A program made the position numbers and the translations under genes. Shown in pieces: positions 11,260 to 24,300 of a DNA stretch of 64,000 bases (position 1 is the first letter of the stretch; each line of letters opens with the position of its first letter). The notes under the pieces are model-generated. The model had not been told where the DNA came from. It saw only the letters and a list, made by a program, of their open reading frames with translations, and made no database searches. The stretch is taken from contig NC_085130.1 in the NCBI RefSeq assembly GCF_030269925.1, positions 8,816,501-8,880,500 of the forward strand. The letters run 5' to 3'. The DNA comes from Bombyx mori (taxonomy: Eukaryota; Arthropoda; Insecta; Lepidoptera; Bombycidae).

Positions 11260-12266
11260 TGTCAACAACTAGTTTTATTTCCGGTGGCATGTGTAGTATT
11301 TTTTCTATTATTATTTACTATCTCTCAACCTCTATAATCTCAATTATTATTTACTAAAAACGACGACTTTCACGATGAATGATTAATGTGGTTTTATTAA
11401 AAAACATATTCCCGAAATTCATATATTATATGTTCGCATGATTACTAGTGGTAGGGCTAATTGGATTATTTATTCGTTCAAGAAAACAAAAAGAAAATAA
11501 AAACCATAATTTTTATTTATTAACACTATTCTGACAATATTATAACAAGTTCACTTATTTAATATTATTTTATTTACAATTGTTTTCGTTCTAAAACATT
11601 TCGATTTTATTATTCCTAATGTGATTTTGTCTTCAGATGATTTCTGACAGTACGGTAATTTTAAAAAAGAATGCATTAGGCTTTTTTTTAAATTAATTAA
11701 AGCAAACAAAATTAAAAGTGCATTTTTTTTATTTGAAGATAACAAAACCGCTAAATCAAATAGCAATTTCAGTATTTCTTTACTAAGACAAAACGAAAGA
11801 GAGCCGACATACTTTTGATTATTTTTCCCTATTTATAGAGTAGTTTAATTAACATTATTAGTACGACATTTAAGTATGTATGAAAAAATTATATATAACT
11901 ATTTTTATTTATTTATTTAAAGCTGATCGGAAATAAATTATTTATTTGGTATACAACAAAAAAAATAGTTTCGTTTGAATTCGTAATAAACGGGCTTTGG
12001 TTAGCACTACGAGACGAAAATCCAACTTCAAGCGACACAAACGGTGTGCTTAGTGCGAGCTTTTTAACTTCTCGATCGCGTTAAAGTTAACTCAAGTTTG
12101 TATGGAGTTGGAACAGCGCCCCTAGCGGCAAACTGAGGAAAGCTTTCGCAATAAGAGAGGCGATCCCATCGTCCGGTTTCAGGGGAAAGTAAAAACATTC
12201 ACCGACAACCCACCACGTGCTCACACTTCCACTATAAACGCCGCAAAATTAACAACAATAAAAGAT
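11260..12266. other. Intergenic, nothing recognised
   Basis: AT-rich with a less AT-rich island at 11995-12240 (AGCGACACAAACGGTGTGC...) in which I see no gene. Confidence 0.5.
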
Positions 12267-12634
12267 GTTTGGTGTCGTGGGACACCGGATAGGAACGAAG
12301 TTCCTTATTATAAACATATTAATTTTAAGTTCTATTCGAGGTATAAAGAATATAAAACTGGAGGTTTCGCAACAACCCACGGTCATTCGGTAACGTGCGA
12401 ACTCATTGTGGTACACTTCATTCACGGTTGCTTGCATGAGAGTTAGTGTATTGCGCAAACGAACGCTCTGAGATCGTGGGTCAATGAATGATAAAAAAAA
12501 TATGTTATTTTTTGTACGTTATTATAAAGTTAAGTCGTACACTGTATGCATTACTAATAAAAATCTTACGTTACGGACGTTTTTTCCCGGTTAGGGTACC
12601 CCTCCGCGTCGTCCCATAAGGAACTTCGTTCCAA
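12267..12634 (+). mobile_element. Unclassified element with GGAACGAAGTTCC near both ends
   Basis: Left GGTGTCGTGGGACACCGGAT (itself a hairpin) then AGGAACGAAGTTCCTTAT; right CCCATAAGGAACTTCGTTCC. An internal - strand ORF reads VNEVYHNEFARYRMTVGCCE, also kept in the copy at 50713. Confidence 0.65.
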
Positions 12635-12963
12635 CAAAAAAAAAACTCATCACTATTATCACAACATGAAAATTAATCAAATAAAAAAACAACGTTATAA
12701 TTACCACAAATAAATACAGAATAGTAGTAGTACGCTTAAAATTAATTAAAATTCGTGTTTTCGTTGTTTTATAAACATAAAACTAATTTGTTTCAAATAT
12801 AAGAAATAAATTAATGTAAATGCCGATCGGTCTAGTTTAAGCGCTTACAAAAGATTTGACGACGGGCTTATTCATGAATCACAAAACATATATTCACGAG
12901 TGATCGTGTCCCGTTAAAAATAACCCAAATGGAAGAAGGTGGTTAGAAGTGAAGCTAAGACAT

Positions 12964-13189
12964 TACTGGTGGTAGGATCTCTTGTGAGTCCGCGCAGGTA
13001 GGTACCATTACTCTGCGAATGCGTTTCGGTTTGAAGGGCGCGGCAGCCGTTGTAACTATACTGAGACCTTAGAACTGATATCTCAAGGTGGGTGGCGCAT
13101 TTACGTCGTAGATGTCTATGGGCTCCAGTAACCACTTAACACCGGATGGGCAGTAAGTTTGTTAACCCATCTAAGCAAGAAAAAAAAAA
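12964..13189 (+). mobile_element. Bm1-type SINE, headless
   Basis: TACTGGTGGTAGGATCTC to AAGCAAGAAAAAAAAAAC; internal deletion in the CTGCCTATTTCTG block. Confidence 0.74.
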
Positions 13190-13444
13190 CGTTACTGTGG
13201 TCCGGCAATACAGAGACTTCAAACGACTCTGATTATTTTTACTACTGTGTGTGAGCCGAGTCATGGCTGATGTTAGACGCATTGAAAGGCAGGACTGATT
13301 ACATCACGACCACCGATCTGAAGCTGTGGCGTCAAACGTCTATGGATTCCGCAGATCGTTCAATCTCAGTTGGACTGCTATCAGACTCTATTAGTAAAGG
13401 TTACATTGAAACTAGTCTCCGCGTTTTATATCTAACTAGTAAAA

Positions 13445-13510
13445 CCTGCTGGGACTGCGCTGGGACTGTGTCGGGACTGCGTCGGGACTGCCGTGGGACT
13501 GCAAGTGGTA
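13445..13510. repeat. Short GGGACTG-type tandem repeat
   Basis: GGGACTGCG/GGGACTGTG units repeated about five times with 10-12 base spacing. Confidence 0.6.
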
Positions 13511-14911
13511 CTCACCTATCTGGTCAATGTACTAGTACTGTACCTATCGTAAGCTGATGGTACTGTAATGAGACCATTTCCTCTAATGCCGATTCGAAGG
13601 TGTTAAACAAATAGGATAAACACAAATACATACAGTGATATTTCCTATTTCGTGCATACATATGGCGATGGGCTAGAACCGATTTAACCTTTTAAAGTCT
13701 GATGTTTCAATGACATTGTCATGTCAATATTGGAGTCACCGAACAGGTTCTAATCGAGTATCCGTAATGGAAAGCTCTAAGAAAACCTTCGACTGCGTAG
13801 CGTTACACATCGACACCGGTACCAACCCAGGCGGTGTCCCGCAGGTCTAGTGAATTAAGCAATAGATTCTCGTTACACTGCTGTATTCTAATAATTGCGT
13901 GTTTGTTCGTGTGATTGTGTACTAAGCTTCCCCGGATGTATACTTTACGACTGACAGAACTGTAAATATGTGATTTACCAAATTAACTATAATCATTTTG
14001 TTTATTTTATAGATTCTGGTCGATTTTTTTTTATTGCATTTATCGGCCAGATTGAATGAAATAAACGATGAATTGAAGCTTTAATAATTATGTATGTACT
14101 CCGCGAAATCGGGTCCTCCGCGGTCCCTCCGTGACCAGTTACAAAACCTATAAACAAACGTGTGATTGCGCCTAAAATGTGTTCAATCAGCATCGCATAA
14201 TGATAAGAAATTTAAATAAAATGTTTTTATCACGTAAAAAAAAAACTTTAACGTCACTTCGTCTTAAAGTCATCTGTGATTTCCGCTTAACTATAGTCCA
14301 TTTACAAATTTTATTTACATCTTTTTTTTATATTTAATTTTTTGCCGCCATTATTAATCTAAGGCGAACTGTACACGCGCGGGGTTTATAATAATTTCAG
14401 TTACAATACGCTCCGAGCTTTCCGAGAGTGCTTAGTTGGCAAAAAGTTTGTCGTTTCTTTGGACGTCACTAAGCTCCGCAAGTTCATAGTTACTGTTGTC
14501 AGAACGGTCATTGAATATACTGGTTCGGTACCATCACCACTGCGTATTCAGACGTGATATCCTCGGTCTGGTAATTGTTGTCCTGCGCCTTCCTTGGACC
14601 GTGTCTCAGCAGAAATACGTGAGAAAGCCAGCAGACACCAGTTCCTTATCCAGTCATCAGGGCTAACAGTTAAATTACCACAATGACCAGAAATTAAATG
14701 AAGCACGTTGATTAGTATTTTAGTAGTATATTGATTGTGTACACTAAATAGTTCATAGCGTTTTAGATACAAAGATCCGACATAGCGTTTCGCTCGTAAA
14801 CTGTAGATGGTAGAAGATATTTGCACCACAGATAGCTTCGATGTTGGTTGATCCCGGATGTCTGACAGACCAAACTTCTGCCGCGAAATTTCAGTGTGAA
14901 TGTTAGATCAT

Positions 14912-14917
14912 TTTATT
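14912..14917 (-). terminator. Candidate poly(A) signal of the receptor gene
   Basis: AATAAA on the - strand about 220 bases past the exon U stop. Other AATAAA matches on this strand occur in the T-U intron near 15337 and 15651 and could serve a transcript ending after exon T. Confidence 0.35.
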
Positions 14918-15138
14918 AGTTTTGAGAAATCCAGCTCTAGTCTCAAGGTGGTAGCGTTCACTTTTGGAATTAGTATCAGCAGGGTCGCACTTGCCACTCG
15001 CCTCACGTGATAGAGAAGCTTACATCCGAGTGTGAGTAGTAAGTCCAGCATTAGATGAGCCCCCAGGCCGACCAGTCGGATAGCACTGGTGGGGCTGGGG
15101 GCTCTGGTCGAGGGGAAACATCTGCAACTGTTTGCCGA

Positions 15139-15306
15139 CTACAGCATGTCACTCTCCGGGTTCTCTTTCTCGTAGATCTCTTGGAGTTGTTGTTGTTCTT
15201 TCACCTTCTTCATCTGGGCGTAGATCGAGGCCGCTTTGTAGTTGATGGGCCCGTAGTCCTTGAGGTCGGCGTCGGCGTAGATGAACTGGTCCTCGGGCCG
15301 GTAAGG
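15139..15306 (-). CDS. Receptor exon U: tyrosine-rich C-terminal extension
   Basis: The acceptor is CCGCTCTGCAG. The phase-0 frame encodes PYRPEDQFIYADADLKDYGP, then INYKAASIYAQMKKVKEQQQ, and ends ESDML before TAG. The sequence is GC-rich and tyrosine-dense, strongly coding-like. Joining needs a phase-0 donor in exon T. Confidence 0.7.
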   Translation of the reverse strand, partial: PYRPEDQFIYADADLKDYGPINYKAASIYAQMKKVKEQQQLQEIYEKENPESDML

Positions 15307-18300
15307 CTGCAGAGCGGAAGTCAGTTGTAAGGTTAATTTATTACGAACGATATCAGCAGGATCACTGAGGTAGTTCAAGTACTGTGCGACGTCATAGCTC
15401 CGACGCATCACTACATAGTATAAAACAAAGTCGCTTTCTCTGTTCCTATATCTGTCTGTCCCTATGTATGCTTAAATCTTTAAAACCACGCAACGGATTT
15501 TTATGCGGTTTTCTTTAATAGATAGAGTGATTGAGGAGGAAGGTTTATATGTATAATAACATCCATTAAATAGTAGAGAAATCAACAATAAATTACAGTT
15601 TCCGAAGCGAAGCGAGGGCGGGTCGCTAGTTCATAAATATATAAAGGAGCATTTTATTGAAACAATCTAAGAAATGTGAAAGATTTTGAAAGACAATATA
15701 TAAAAATGGTAATATGTGTTATTTACATACTTAAACTGTTTTACATACAAAAAAACAAGCAAATTATTTATAATTACAGATTGAATTAAGATAAAATCGA
15801 GCTGTGGTTAAGAGAGCTAAGTAATTAGTAGATATGACAAATTGCCTTGTTTTTTTAATTTAGAAAAATTATTACCTTTTTTAAAATATGTACGTGTCAC
15901 TCTTGGTAAAGCGCTCCTAGAAAGAAAAATAAATCGTCACAACACTGCATTACATGCTTTTAAGTTTAAAAGTTTTGTTTTATAGGCTTGGACTTTGAAA
16001 GCGTGTGTGCTGCGCAAGCTTCTGTCACATATTACCATTTTTAGCTCAGAGATGAATTCAGTTATATACAGGTTTCATTCTCAAATTTTAGATAGAGTTT
16101 TGCGAATTTGTTAAAGTGAGTTCTTTGGAATTTACACGGAACTTTTAGGTAGAGTACCTCATAACTACTTTGTGAGGAACTTCGAACTTACCTCAAACAT
16201 CAATTTCGTTAAATTTTAGAGTGGCGTAGTCACTCCTCTGCTGGCCGCTTGCCCTTGTCTGGCTCGGAGCGTGCTTGTGGCCACCGTTAGTGACATTGTT
16301 AGTATCGGCACTACTTATACTATACGTGTCATACAGATGCCTGTTAGAATTGACTGTGTTTTTGAATTTCATATTGTGGTTACCTAGAGCCAGATCGGCA
16401 TAGACTAACTTCTTATGCTTTGTTTTTTCGTCTTTGGTCGCGTCGCTACCCGGGTAGTCAGTGTTTATGTTCCGCACTGAGTTGGCCGTGTGTCCCGGGC
16501 CTGGGGGTCGCGGCCGGGCTCCGCGCCCCGGCTCTGGGTGCTCCGCCCTGTCGCAGGGGTCATACAGACCCACGCAAGAGAGCTTCTCTCTAAGGCTCTC
16601 TGACTTCTTTAGGCGATTTAACTTGTGGGTGTTTTTCTCTCGTGTTCTGTTCAAGGTTTTCGTGTAGTACTGAGGGTCTGCGGGCTGGTAGATTAAGGGA
16701 CCGATGGTGTTGTTGTACGACCTGTCTGCCGGCGTTCTCTTATCTACTCTAATGGGTTGGAAGTAACAGAAGCTGTGGTGTTTTTGGAGCGGTATCTGAA
16801 AATTCTTTTTGTTCTTCCCTTTCGCACTTAAATTGCTAAAGTGATTGCGCTTTTGCATGTATTGCTGTTGTAAGACGTTAGTGTTCTGTAAAGAAGCAAA
16901 ATGTTAGTGTTAGTTAGTTTGTTATTTGCAACACGTTTGCTGATGCGAAACGAAAATGGTGGCGAAAAGTGAACGCGAAAAAGCATTATACCTGACCATT
17001 ATCAGTGTCCATAGCCAAGTTGCCTTGCACAGAGCTGCTGCGGCGCACGACGCTTCGCTTCGGCACCGGTTTCTCAACCAACTTTGGTATTTGCAGCGTT
17101 TTGTTTGGCGTTATCACTTGCCTTGGTGGCAGCCCTACTTTATTGATCCCCTGCTCGTTCAGTTGGTCCACTACAGATTTCACTAAAGACGAAGACGGTA
17201 GTATAACTGATAAGTTCCGTTTAGGGGTAGCACCTATTATATTGGGCTTTGTATTTTCGTCATTAGTAGCATCTGTCTCCTGGTCGTTGTTATCTGTGTC
17301 AGCTTGGTCACTTCCCTCTTCGTCTTTAGCCGAGAGCTCCACAGCGGACCGCGACGCTCTGATTGGCCCGTCAATGGCGTCAAAATACCTCGTATATTTA
17401 GTGTTTATTAGTGGCATTGAAAGGTTTACATAGACGTGGTCTTTTTTCACTGGTGACGTCATAGGTGATATTTTTGTCCGCGGAGCTGGAACCGGTCTGC
17501 TCAAAGTGTTAGTTGAGAGGTTCATTTCGTCGCACCTTATTTCGCATATTTGTATGGAGTCAGTTAGATTTTCGTATTTATCTTGCGGTATCAAGTCCAC
17601 GCTATTGGGACAGTTCTCATACAGGTTGTCTTCGGTGGAGTCCCTGTCGTTATCTGATCCGCTCTTGTTGTTATTGATCTCATTAAAGTTTTCTCCGTAT
17701 TCAGTGTTCGGGTAGAACCTCTCGATGTTACGTTTTCTGACAATCCTCATTGACTGAAACCTGGGCGGTTTTCTTGACGCTCTCGTGTTTAGCGAAGAGA
17801 ATTTCCTGTCGGCTTCCTCGTCGATGGTCGGGATATTATGTTTTAAGTAGGACGCTTGCATCGACGGCAGGTACGGGTTCAGCAGGACTTGGTGTACCGG
17901 GTACATCTGCGGCAGGGGACTGATGAGGGGAACCCCGTACTGAAGCCGAGCATTCGTCGGTATTGAGTATAAGGCGTTTTGTACGAACGGCGGACAGACC
18001 ACTCGCGGGGCGAAGGACGGGTTCATTGTGAGCTGCTTCTGAAGCGTCTGGACGTCTTTCGGTGCTTTCTGTGCCCTATCAACTACCCTCGGCTGGATGG
18101 CTTGCACGGGCTTTGTAACGCATGCAACAAAACATGAAAACAAAACGAAACGAAAACAGAATATTATTAGTTCGAACGCAAATTAATTGTTGAAGCAACA
18201 GAAAAATAAATCGAGCTCATAAAACTTAAAGCTGATGCACAAAATAGACCGGTCCTTTGACAAGACGCTTCTATGGAATATGTTCCAATGAATTATCTAC

Positions 18301-21300
18301 TTGGCGATAAATGATCATACTTGATGACTTGTTCTTTTTAATACGCTTTTATTAGCTTCAGACGTATGTATGTTCGTAACGGTATCTTTGAACGTCATTT
18401 TGACCCTCTTCAAAACGTCAGATAAAAAATTTGGTATACTTATGACAATTCAATATTTAAAAAATTTGAAAAAATTGAAATTCACCTAAAAAATTAAAAA
18501 TAAATAATAGTTTAAAAAAAACTAACAAAATACGCTTTTATAGAAAATCCAACAAAAAAATAGAAAGTAAATATTAATAAATTTGAATTAAAAATAGTCT
18601 AAGAAAAATTGATTTTATTGTAAAAAAAAATATTTCTATAAAAGTGTATTTTGTTAGTTTTTTTTTAAACTATTATTTATTTATCCGTATGATACTAGAC
18701 TGCTCACTGTTTATTTAGTTATTAAAAGTATTTCAATGATGGTTTCTTTACAATTTTAAGGCTAAGGAAGTATCCATTCAATGTCCATCAAAGGCGTCTT
18801 GTCAGAAGCTAACAGTCTACGGAGTAATGTGAGAGGTATACCTTGTTCGGAGGTTGCTGGAGACCGTGGAACGGCAGGTTCTCGTAGAGACCCGGGTGCT
18901 CCGCCCCAAGGTTGCCGTTCGCGGCATTATCTACGCCATTCGTAGGAGGGCCTGTGGACCACACAAGTATTGTTTCAAGGATATTGCAAATTAAATACGG
19001 GCTGTATCCTCCTGCTTAAGGAGTCGAGACGTATAAAGGGTGGCACTTGATATGTCACAATATATATATTTTGTTGCTTAGATGGGTAGACAAGCTCACT
19101 GCCCACCTGTTGTTAAGTGGTTACTGGAGCCCATAGACATTTACAACGTAAATGCGCCACCCACCTTGAGATATAATTTCTAAGGTCTCAGGTCAGGTCT
19201 AAGGTATGCTAAGTTGCCCCACCCTTCAAACCGAAACGCATTACTGCTTCACGGCAGAAATAGGCCGGGTGGTGGTATCTACCCGTGAGGACTCACAAGA
19301 GGTCCTACCACCAGTAAAATATGGGTATAATATTAAATGACAGCAGATCTCACTGGTAAACAATTAATTCATTTGTTCGATCCTTTGCCTTATTTATCAT
19401 ACGTTCAGTTACATTATATATTCTGACAATTAGATCTACATTGATCTAGAAAGGTTTCGAGCTTTATTAGAATTTATTGCTTATTTAAAATATTTATGGA
19501 CTGTCTCTTCCAGGTCTTTGGAGATACTGAAGACATTGTTGAATTATTCATAGGTTTTATCTATGAGCTATGATGACAACTTACTCTTATGGACAGCTTG
19601 GCTGCTTAAATGCTATATAAGTCCTGACCTAGAGCTTATATTGCATTGGAGACTTTGTCCTCATCTCTCATGATGGAGGGCATTCATGTGTTGTTGGAAT
19701 AGGGCCAGGTTATCATTCCATGTTCCTCATTAATTACTACTAACGTTGAGATACAAAAGTAAATCTTATGTGAACTAAGTTTATCAATTTTGTATGTTGA
19801 ATTGGGGAGACCAAAACTAATTTGTTTTAAAGGAAATTTCATTGGCTTCGTATGAAAAATGTTGGATATGTATAGTAAAAAATCCTAATTATAATTTGGA
19901 AAACGATTGTGTGATTTTGGATATTCGATTGATGAGATTTGAAAATCTCTCATCTCACATACTTTCATCGGATTCGCGGTTTTCTTATTGTATTTTAATG
20001 TCATGAACTAGACATATTAAGATAACAAGTATCTATTTTTTTGGGTTATTATTCACGTAAAATAAGCTTGTTTCGAAAAAGCTAATCTATGTAAACTTGA
20101 AATTTCCTTCAGTACAAATACATTTGATCTCCCCGATATGTATTTAAAAAAGCTCTGTAGCAAAGCATGCTTTACTCACTGTCTCCGGGCTTTTTCCTTT
20201 TTCTAGCCGGTCTATTTACGGGCGTTTCGCTAATTGGTAGCGCGGTTTTGTGAGCCTTAACTGGCCTTTTGAATGACACAACTAAAACATGCGCCAATTA
20301 AAAACACAACATGCTGCAGGCTCCATGATGGTGTGTGTGTGTGTGTGACTATGCCGGGGGAGGGGGGAGAAAGGGAATCATTCGCGTTAACATTGAATCA
20401 TCATTTGAAATTGAAATTGAAATTCAAAATTGAATCATTTTTTGTTGATTTTGTTAGATGGCAATTTCGAGGTGTCTTCAATTTTAACACGACTATTCCG
20501 GGCTTACGGTATTCGAGGTATGTGAGGTGTCCGGTGATGGTTTTAATTTGAAAAATATACATGACCACGGAAATTTTGTGTCGTATATAAACGAATCAAC
20601 AGCTTACACCTAGCCACACATTCTGAGACATACTTGCCGGAACAGATTCTCTTCAATGATTGGATCAGTTCTAGTTGGAATAGCTAGTACAAAACAGAAC
20701 TGGCTTTAGGTAATGCTATAGAATTTCCTGACAGGTACCTCATGCAATGCGTAGCAGGGTAAACATATTTGCGGATGGAACCAGTAACGCCAATAAATGG
20801 CCAACAAATTGTATAAAGTAATCTCTGATTTGTTTCTCGTTAAATACGACTTTTAATTGGTTCGATCTCCAGTCTCAAATGCGGCACCAGTGAGCCATGA
20901 GGCGTTAAAAGAAGGAAACGTTTTAGTGTGAATATTAAATTCCCGTAATCATGTTATGGCGTATTCGCAGCCGACAATATAATACATGTTTACTGTCAAT
21001 AAATGTCAACTGTCAATAAATGTAACAATCGGTTATATGTCGGTAGAATCATTCATAAGACAAACATTGTATTTTTTTTATTGTTATTGCTTAGATGGGT
21101 TACCGAACTCACAGCCCACCTGGTGTTAACTGGTTACTAGATATAGACACATCTACAAAGTAAATGCATCACCCATCTTGAGATATAAGTTCTAAGATCT
21201 CAAGTATAGTTCCAACTGCTGCCCCACCCTTCAAACCGAAACGCATTGCTGCTTCACGGCAGAAATAGGCAGGGTGGTGGTACCTACCCGCGCGGACTCA

Positions 21301-24300
21301 CAAAAGGTCCTACTACCAGTAAAAATTACTAAATTCTTACATCCAAAAAAGTTAATTTCTAAATATTTTAAATTTATTTAAAGCATTTACTGTCTGTCAC
21401 ACTAGTTTGCCCGCTGATACTCACCCACTTGAACATGTGGATGATGCTCATTAAATTTAGTTTGAATGATTTCATTGAAATAGAGAGATTGACTTGTTTT
21501 TGTTACATTCATATTTCTTTTTTTCAATAAAGAAAGTAAACTATGTATTAATTGTGAGCTTGAATATTGTGAAACTTTGTAACGATAGTGCAATGTTATA
21601 TGTAAAACAAAAAGGAAGTTAAATTAAATAAACGCAAAAAAAAACCAAAAAAAAACAATGCTTGAATCAACAGAAAATAAATAAAAATAAATTTTATGTC
21701 AATTTGTATGAGGAATTCGTTGTTTATTGTCAATTTTAACTTTCTTTCTGCGCTTTCTATTATTCGTAGAGGTAGTAATGATCCAATATTATTTTCGAGA
21801 AATACAGACAAGAATCTAATGAATTACTGACTCGGTTAAATTAAGAGCTCACTACAAACTGATTGAGCGTTGTAAACTAATAACTATGAAGTGCTTATTC
21901 GGATTTTTCTACACAATGTCATAAAGTCAGATTATTCTAGATTGAGCACGTGAATATTTTAATAGTCCTAGCGTGGAGTTGTTTTTGATTTGATTCTTTG
22001 TCAACGTCGCAAATACGATGTACTAAGTTATAGTGGCTGGTACTTTAACAAAAAAATGCTGTCAAACAAATAATACAGTCTAAAAGTATCAGAAGATAAA
22101 AGATGCTCAGAATGTATCCTAATTTTTTTTCGGTTAGTTTTTTTTTCCAAGGGGCTATGCCAGCGTAATCGAACGAGTAAGTGAGCTCACGAGGCTCTAT
22201 CTTGAGGGATTTTGTAGGCAGCGGCTTGGCTCTGCCCCTGGCATTGCTGAAGTCCATGGGCGACGGTAACCACTCACCATCAGGTGGGCCGTATGCTCGT
22301 CTGCCTACGTGGGCCGTGTGCTCGTCTGCCTACAAGGGCAATAAAAAAATAAATTATGTGCTTTCTCAAACGTATTACTAATAAATCGAATCATAACTAC
22401 CTTCACGGGTATTTTCTTTTTAATACGAGCAATAAATAATCTACCTCCTTCAGTGACGACTACATTGGGAGAATCGCTTTGAAACAATGATTTAAATCTG
22501 TTTTTCGGCGCGTACCCAGACCGGCCCAATGCCAGTGACATGACACGCTTATTACTTTTATTGATCTTCTTGTACTTGCCACTGTCGTCCGAACTGTCAC
22601 TCTTGATTCTCAAGTTCCTCATGATCTCGCTTATAACGTTTTGGCGTTTAGGCTTAGCTGCAGGGGTGTCGGTTTTGTTGTTAGCATTCCTCTCGAGAAG
22701 ACCTAGGTTCGACTCAGTTTTAGCATTGTTAGAGGCCACCCTAGTCTGGTTTTTGGGGCTGAGGGTGTGATTAGAATTGACGTGTACAAGCACCCCCGGT
22801 TTTAATGGCCATCTGTTTGGCGTTACAGAAGTTTCGGGTTTATTGTCTTCCGTTTTAGGTGCAGTATCGTCTGCTTCGGTTTCTGTCACCGTCGATTCTA
22901 GCTTGCTAGTGTTAGTATCGAATTTGTTGAGCTCAAGGCTGCGTCGATTTTGTGGGTCTACCAAGCGAGTTCGGTCAGATGATTTTGGACCGAACGATAA
23001 GCTCAAACGCGGCGAGAGAGCGGGCAGGGCTTGAGATATTATCGTCTGAGCTATAGAGTTTTCATTCAAACAGCTACCGTCCGGGCTAAATTGTGAAAAT
23101 GAAAAATAATGATTTATTAAGTGATTTACGAAGTGTTAAATAAATCACATAATAATGAAGTAATATACAAGGAATAACTCCCCTTAGTTGCACCGTTCAC
23201 ACATATGAATTTTATAGCTATAATTAAATTGGTGTATGGATGATGTTTGTCTCAAAACTATTTACAAAAATATATAAGGGAATTTATTTTGTTTATGTGA
23301 AAATGTTTCTAGAATTTTTCCTTGTCTGATATATGTAAATAAACAGTGAATAAAAACAATAATATACTATATATAATACATATATGAGAAAGAATGCTTT
23401 CGACTTGCACCATGCAAACAACAGTGACAATCAAATGGATTTTTTTATCTCTACGTCCGACTCTACAAAACTCACTCAGAAATCGTAAAGCTCTCAGCGT
23501 AAAAAAACTCAAGAAAGCATTCTTCGTCTATTGAAGAAGGATACAAACAATACATATTTACGTTAGTACCTGCTGTGTTAATGGTTGTCAATCGTAACAC
23601 ATCTGGTGTTAGGGCTGTTAAGAACCTACACAAAAATAATTATTTATGTATAAATAAACATTATTTAAACTTATTTGTTAAAATAAATAAAGAAAGTAAC
23701 TACATATAAATAGTATTAAAATAAATAAATAAAATGTCGAAAAAAAATTAGTATTGGATAATTGGTCCGTTGGTCCAAGCATCTTTACAGCCGCTGAAAC
23801 ACTCAGAAAAAAATGACCTTATTCCGGTCCTTGACCTCGGTAGAGGTCAGGGCTCCGCATGGGCACTATTAGGGGTGACCTTGAGGGTGGCATTGAGAGA
23901 GTGTGCCAAGAATCTGCTCGGACCAAGGGCGAAGCTGAAAATCACACGACTACCTTAAGAATAATGCTTTGGATAAGTTTTCCGCCAACAGGCCAAAGGT
24001 CAATTAACACTTTATTTGTTGCGTGTTCAGTAATATGTACATATGCTCCGGCTAATACCCAAAGTGTGGCTACACCTAGTTCTAGCCGGCTAAAACTAGG
24101 TGTAGCCGCACTTCGGTGTTTAAGCCTAGGTGGTGTAACAGATTTGTTCACGGCTAATATTAAATGTAGCCGATTTCATTTGGTTAAAACTAGATATAGC
24201 CTTCTTTATGCTGGCTACGACTAGATGTAAGATATGTAGATAGGCTTAGGACCTAAACAATTAGTCTCTCAAAGAATCTTAATATTTAGTCTTTTTTTAG

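Larger units (their letters stand above)
13190..15138. other. 3' flank / UTR side of the receptor gene
   Basis: Contains the GGGACTG repeat and a candidate poly(A) signal. The rest shows no coding signal; part of 14900-15138 is probably 3' UTR. Confidence 0.5.

Noticed and set aside
12249..12458. Recurring NEVYHNEFARYRMTV frame as a host gene
   Set aside because: It lies inside a multi-copy element in at least three places, so it belongs to the repeat.
13270..13557. 95-codon + strand frame
   Set aside because: Partly made of a GGGACTG tandem repeat; no splice sites or homology signal.
17005..17433. 142-codon + strand open frame
   Set aside because: It is the antisense shadow of receptor exon S; composition and splice logic favour the - strand.
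23571..23625. Longer version of exon Q using the upstream acceptor
   Set aside because: That 55-nt form does not join exon P in a frame that continues into S'; only the 44-nt form fits both neighbours.
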